A DNA stretch of 64,000 nucleotides from Muribaculaceae bacterium (GTDB taxonomy: Bacteria; Bacteroidota; Bacteroidia; Bacteroidales; Muribaculaceae). Positions 59,747 through 64,000 of the stretch are shown one piece after another. The stretch is taken from assembly GCA_029051525.1 (NCBI GenBank), contig JAIDKG010000020.1, positions 675 to 64,674 of the forward strand, read 5' to 3'. Made by a program: the position numbers and the translations under genes. The notes beneath the pieces were generated by a model. It was not told the DNA's origin. It did no database searches and saw only the letters and a list, made by a program, of their open reading frames with translations. Each line of letters begins with the position of its first letter. Positions within the stretch are counted from its first letter, which is position 1.

Positions 59747-60682
59747 ATGGGACGCAAAGCCAAACCGATAGAAGAGCAAATCCGGCTGCTGCAGAAGCGC
59801 GGCATGCGGGTCGACGACCCCCGGAAAGCCACCGAGATACTTCTGGAGATAGGATGGTTCAGAATGAGTCTGTACTGGTTTCCCTTCGAGACGCGCTACC
59901 CCGATATGGGTGATTCCACCCATAGATTTCGCGATGGCACCACTTTTCGCGATGCGCTGCTACTCTATGCCTTCGATTTCAATCTGCGGCATATGTTGCT
60001 CAAGCCGTTGGAGCGAATAGAGACCGCCTTCCGCACCTACATGATATTTCATGTGTCGACGCGATATCCCGATTCGCCGGCATGGTTTGCCGATCGCAAA
60101 GTGGTGGGTGCGGAGCAGGCGAAATCGTTTGAGCGGGTGATCTATAATCCTCTCAAGCGCCAGAATGCGCATATCATGCTCCATCACCGGCGCTTCCCGA
60201 AAGATAAATTCGCACCGGCGTGGAAGACCTTGGAATTCATGACGCTCGGCACTATGTGTAATCTCTACGAATCGCTCACCAGCAGTCAGTTGCGTCAGGA
60301 TATAGCTCGCCATTTCGGAGTGCACCAGGAGGGTGTGTTCACGCAATATATGGATGTGATCCGCTCCCTGCGCAATCTCTGCGCACATGGCAATGTGCTC
60401 TATAGTTTCCGGCCTCCGGTGTTGCGTCGAGGTCCGGCATGGGGCGGCCAGCAGCCCCCCTGCAATCTTGCCGGAGCACTTGGGGTGATGGAGCATTTCC
60501 TCGGGATGATATCGCCACGACTCACCACAGAATACCGCGACTCGCTCAGCTCGCTGCTGCATCAATTCGCCGCCACTCCCGGCACTCGCCATGTGCTGAG
60601 CCGCATATCCGGTTTTCGCCTGAAAGAGAAGAACAACAGCAACAGCAGCACCCCGGCTCAATCGTCGGCATCGGCAGAATAG
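59747..60682 (+). CDS. Abi family protein (Abi_2; AbiD/AbiF-like HEPN)
   Basis: KPIEEQIRLLQKRGM...LEIGWFRMSLYWFPFE; ERIETAFRTYMIFH (R96x5H102); RSLRNLCAHGNVL (R209x4H214). Confidence 0.9.
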   Translation: MGRKAKPIEEQIRLLQKRGMRVDDPRKATEILLEIGWFRMSLYWFPFETRYPDMGDSTHRFRDGTTFRDALLLYAFDFNLRHMLLKPLERIETAFRTYMIFHVSTRYPDSPAWFADRKVVGAEQAKSFERVIYNPLKRQNAHIMLHHRRFPKDKFAPAWKTLEFMTLGTMCNLYESLTSSQLRQDIARHFGVHQEGVFTQYMDVIRSLRNLCAHGNVLYSFRPPVLRRGPAWGGQQPPCNLAGALGVMEHFLGMISPRLTTEYRDSLSSLLHQFAATPGTRHVLSRISGFRLKEKNNSNSSTPAQSSASAE

Positions 60683-60716
60683 GGCTCATCCCCACACATA
60701 TGGTCATAAAAAAGAT

Positions 60717-60748
60717 ACGCCCCGAAGTCTGAACTGACTTCGGGGCGT
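60717..60748. terminator. Bidirectional terminator between convergent abi and BspA-like genes
   Basis: acgccccgaagtc-tgaact-gacttcggggcgt, T-tract downstream. Confidence 0.85.
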
Positions 60749-60810
60749 GAATCTTTTATTTTAATTTATGAATCCTGAGGGATTCATAAGAGCATTTTCA
60801 GCTGTATGGA

Positions 60811-61875
60811 TTAGAAAATAACAGCCTCGACATTCTTGAAGAGGGCCCAACCGGCGTGGCTGTCGTAATAGTCATTGGCAGTGGTGTATTCCTCCATCTT
60901 CTCGTAGTATTCGCCCATAGCCACGTCCCATTCAGCGTAGGCCTGATCGTAGGCTTCCCATTCTTCATCGGTAGCGTCGTCGCCGGGGAGTTCGGGCTCA
61001 ACGGGCTCGATGGGGAGCTCAATCTCAGGTTTCACAAACTTGTAGGCCTCCTCGGCACCGGTCGGGATGCGGAGCACACCATTGTGGGCATAAGTACCGA
61101 ATGATCCTGCCACTGCAGTGGGAGCAGTTGTGGCCAGACAGTTTATGAGGAGGAGATTATCGTTGAATACCACAGCCTCATCACCGATTTCAAGCACGCC
61201 TGCGGGGATAGTGAGCACGTCGATCTGCGAGCAGTAGTAGAGGGCGCGGGGATCGATATGCTGAGTAGCCTCAGCGATAGTCATAGTGCCCTTATAGCCA
61301 CGCGGCACGCATACGAGAGTAAGCATATCGGCCGAATATACGGCACCATTGATTGAGCAGAAGCGGGGGAAGCCATCCTCGAGTTCGATTTTCTCCACCT
61401 TATTGCCACGCTCCATCTGGGCGCGGAAATACTCATTGCTCATCGATACATACGATGAATTCTCCACCATATATCGAGCAGTTTTGGAGATAGTGAGCGA
61501 AGTCACATTGTCGGAGATACCCTCCACCATGAGGTCGAGGCAATTCACGGTGTAGGTATAGTCACCATATTCCACGCTTGCGGGGATCACCACATCGGCG
61601 GAAGTGCCCTGGATTTTCTTCACAGTCGCAGTGCGCGAAGTGGAAGTGGCGGCTAAGGCATACACGATTTCCTGACCGTTGGCATATGAGGCGCGGAAGT
61701 AAGTGCCCTCCTCGGCCACGTTCTCAAGAGCCGGGGCATTGAGAGTGATCTGGTCGGCTACTGACTGCACGGTTTGCACCGGGTCATTGGGTACGGGGCG
61801 TACCACCGGCTCATCATTCGAGCATGCGCCCAGCATCAGGAGGGCGGCAACGGGAAGTAATGCGATTTTTTTCAT
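60811..61875 (-). CDS. BspA-like leucine-rich-repeat lipoprotein
   Basis: Lipobox MLGACSN; repeat-like DVVIPASVEYGDYTYTV...DVLTIPAGVLEIGDEAV; acidic C-terminal insertion. Confidence 0.75.
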   Translation of the reverse strand: MKKIALLPVAALLMLGACSNDEPVVRPVPNDPVQTVQSVADQITLNAPALENVAEEGTYFRASYANGQEIVYALAATSTSRTATVKKIQGTSADVVIPASVEYGDYTYTVNCLDLMVEGISDNVTSLTISKTARYMVENSSYVSMSNEYFRAQMERGNKVEKIELEDGFPRFCSINGAVYSADMLTLVCVPRGYKGTMTIAEATQHIDPRALYYCSQIDVLTIPAGVLEIGDEAVVFNDNLLLINCLATTAPTAVAGSFGTYAHNGVLRIPTGAEEAYKFVKPEIELPIEPVEPELPGDDATDEEWEAYDQAYAEWDVAMGEYYEKMEEYTTANDYYDSHAGWALFKNVEAVIF

Positions 61876-62106
61876 TCTACTGAAAATATGTGTTTGGTTA
61901 TTATTCGGTTAAGTTTGATTGAAAACACACTGTTTCGAGCCGCATCAGCGGAGTCAATATGGTAGATTTTACGTCGGGCGGATTCTCCTCCGGATTGCCA
62001 TCGGGGCAAGTCCGCTCTACGTTTTTGCAAATTTAAACATTTTTTTGAAACCACACATATTTCCTCCAATAAATTCTCAAAAAAAAACGCACGGGCTTAA
62101 TTCAGA

Positions 62107-62424
62107 TTAAATAAAAGTGTTGATTGATGCTGAAATGCGTTGCCATTCTTGGCGCAGGAGTGAGAGGAGGTGGTGCCCATGGGGGGTGAGGGTGTAGTAT
62201 TTGCGGGGTGGGCCGATGGTGGATTCCTCCCATTCATAGTCGAGGGCACCCTCCTTGTGGAGACGGGTGAGGAGAGCATAGAGAGTGCCCTCCACCACCG
62301 CGATTCCCCCCTGGCGGAGCGTGCGGAGCAGGTCGGATGGGTAGGCTCGCTGGCGGCTGAGAATGAGGAGCACCGAGAGCTCCAGGAGTCCTTTGCGCAT
62401 CTGGGTGCGGATGTTATCGATCAT
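62107..62424 (-). CDS. PadR family transcriptional regulator
   Basis: RKGLLELSVLLILSRQRAYPSDLLRTL...VVEGTLYALLTRLHKEGALDYEWEESTIGPPRKYYTLTPHG. Confidence 0.95.
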   Translation of the reverse strand: MIDNIRTQMRKGLLELSVLLILSRQRAYPSDLLRTLRQGGIAVVEGTLYALLTRLHKEGALDYEWEESTIGPPRKYYTLTPHGHHLLSLLRQEWQRISASINTFI

Positions 62425-62463
62425 GGTGTGGCAGTGGATAGGGGTGGATAGGAGTGTATTGAG

Positions 62464-63147
62464 TTATCGGGTCGGTGCTGTCGGCACCTCATGCTCATCG
62501 ACCGTGTAATTTATAAAGTCGTTGAGTCGCTTCATCTGGCGCAGTATGGGGCGCAGTCGCTCATCGAGACCGGGCGATGTGAGGAAATCATCGGCCACGG
62601 GGAGCATCGTGCCATAATCGCGGGTCTTGAGATGGTCGATGTGGGGCCAGTCTTTCGGGAATCCGCGGGGAGCCACTTTCAGGCGCTCAAACCCCACGGT
62701 GGGGAAGAGGGAGCTGAACTCGGGATCCTCCACGATATCGAGGTATTCCTCGATATTGTCGTAGACGCTCTGGCGGATGGCGCGTGTCAGCGGTCCCGGA
62801 GCCGGCATATTTCCACCGCATATGAAGGAATTGCCCGGCTCGAGGTGAAAGTAATAGCCATATCGCCACGACTTCTTGCCGCGCGGGGGATTGATGAAGA
62901 TTCCGATATGTGTCTTATAAGGAGTTTTATCGGTTGAAAAGCGGGTGTCGCGGTATATGCGGTAGGTCACATCGGCCGGGCGCATCAGGAGAGCATCCGG
63001 CTCCAGTTCCCCCACAAGCATGATGAGATGCGAGGCGAGAAGGTCGACCTCCTCGCGCACCGCGAGATAGTCATCCTTATGCTCGGCAAACCATTGGCGG
63101 TCGTTGTGTCGGCGCAGAGAGCGCAGAAATGGGATAATCTTGCTCAT
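62464..63147 (-). CDS. DUF2461 domain-containing protein
   Basis: FLRSLRRHNDRQWFAEHKDDYLAVREEVD...RIYRDTRFSTDKTPYKTHIGIFI. Confidence 0.92.
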   Translation of the reverse strand: MSKIIPFLRSLRRHNDRQWFAEHKDDYLAVREEVDLLASHLIMLVGELEPDALLMRPADVTYRIYRDTRFSTDKTPYKTHIGIFINPPRGKKSWRYGYYFHLEPGNSFICGGNMPAPGPLTRAIRQSVYDNIEEYLDIVEDPEFSSLFPTVGFERLKVAPRGFPKDWPHIDHLKTRDYGTMLPVADDFLTSPGLDERLRPILRQMKRLNDFINYTVDEHEVPTAPTR

Positions 63148-63265
63148 ATTATTCTTTAAACGGTCATTCTATACTTTAATATATATGGCAAGCGTTAATT
63201 AAGAGATTCAATGTGGGCCTACATGAACTATCCACCCGGCGCACACAGTCAAAATCACCATCATC

Positions 63266-64000
63266 ATGAAGTGCAGACACCTGATATATATACTTCTGGC
63301 TCTCGGTGTGATTCTCACGGCGGGAGGCTGCAAGAGTGTTAAACTCAAAGATGCCGACGAGCAGATGGAGCGTGGCGAATACAATGATGCCGCCAAGAGC
63401 TACCGCAAGATCTACAACCGTCTCACCAAGCGCGAGGAGCGTCCGCTGCGCGGCGAGGTGGCTTATAAGATGGCCACTTGTCTGCGCAAGCTCAATCAGG
63501 CTTCGCGCTCGGCGGCGGCCTATCAGAATGCCGTGCGCTATGAATATCCCGACTCGATGGTATACTATTGGCTGGGGCGCGAACTTCAGGCCGAAGGGAA
63601 GTATGCCCAGGCCATGCAGGCTTATCGCACATTCCTCGAGTGGCAGCCCGATAATCTGCTGGCCAAAGAGGGTCTGAAGGGGGCGATGCGTGCCGAGGCG
63701 GCCAAAAAGCAGCCCAAGACCCGATATGTGGTCAAGAATGCAAAGATTTTCAACAGCCGCAGAGCCGACTTCTGTCCGATGTATCTCGACAAGAGCCTCG
63801 ACCAACTTTATTTTACCACCACCAACGAGAAGGTGACCGGCGACAACCGCTCCGAAATCACCGGTATGAAGAAGAGCGATATCTGGGTGAGCAAGAAGGA
63901 TGAACGCGGACAGTGGCAGCGCCCCGAACCGGTGGAGGGTGAACTCAACTCCGAGATGGATGAGGGAATCGTGGCCTTCTCACCCGACGGCCAGACTATG
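63266..64000 (+). CDS. PorE-like TPR/PD40 lipoprotein (3' truncated by window)
   Basis: Translated by hand: MKCRHLIYILLALGVILTAGGCKSVKLKDADEQMERGEYNDAAKSYRKIYNRL...TPR, then SRRADFCPMYLDKSLDQLYFTTTN...SDIWVSKKDERGQW; absent from the supplied ORF track. Confidence 0.8.
   Translation, partial: MKCRHLIYILLALGVILTAGGCKSVKLKDADEQMERGEYNDAAKSYRKIYNRLTKREERPLRGEVAYKMATCLRKLNQASRSAAAYQNAVRYEYPDSMVYYWLGRELQAEGKYAQAMQAYRTFLEWQPDNLLAKEGLKGAMRAEAAKKQPKTRYVVKNAKIFNSRRADFCPMYLDKSLDQLYFTTTNEKVTGDNRSEITGMKKSDIWVSKKDERGQWQRPEPVEGELNSEMDEGIVAFSPDGQTM

Overview
A 64-kb chromosomal segment that reads as core genome of a Bacteroidales bacterium. The gene families, TTTG-N19/20-TAnnTTTG promoters, Mfa-type fimbriae and T9SS genes suggest a Muribaculaceae-like organism; this taxonomic guess is an inference. 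I see no transposase, integrase, prophage module or CRISPR array. Main blocks: tRNA-Asn cluster; rplU-rpmA; tdk; an S41 peptidase-coaD-parE-ispF-porV-C25 peptidase(x2)-GH25 block carrying T9SS components; cvpA-sufCDS with no sufB; lgt; pta-ackA; LptF/G permease; an HMA/TonB receptor operon; a four-gene Mfa-like fimbrial operon; queF-C-D-E; aspS; tRNA-Leu and tRNA-Gly; a LEA-like 11-mer repeat protein; a subtilase; a PIF1-like helicase; a PepSY-like protein; an Abi_2 (HEPN) protein; a BspA-like lipoprotein; PadR; DUF2461; and a truncated PorE-like gene. The most unusual signal is two 9-bp tandem arrays with core CTC(A/T)GAG + NN, 34 and 22 units. Each starts at the stop codon of one gene and ends shortly before the start of the next co-oriented gene, and the sense strand reads CTCAGAG in both. 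The 22-unit array lies 43 nt upstream of the Abi_2 HEPN gene, an arrangement resembling an RNA-antitoxin/toxin locus. All family calls are by eye from the translated ORFs; no database search was possible.
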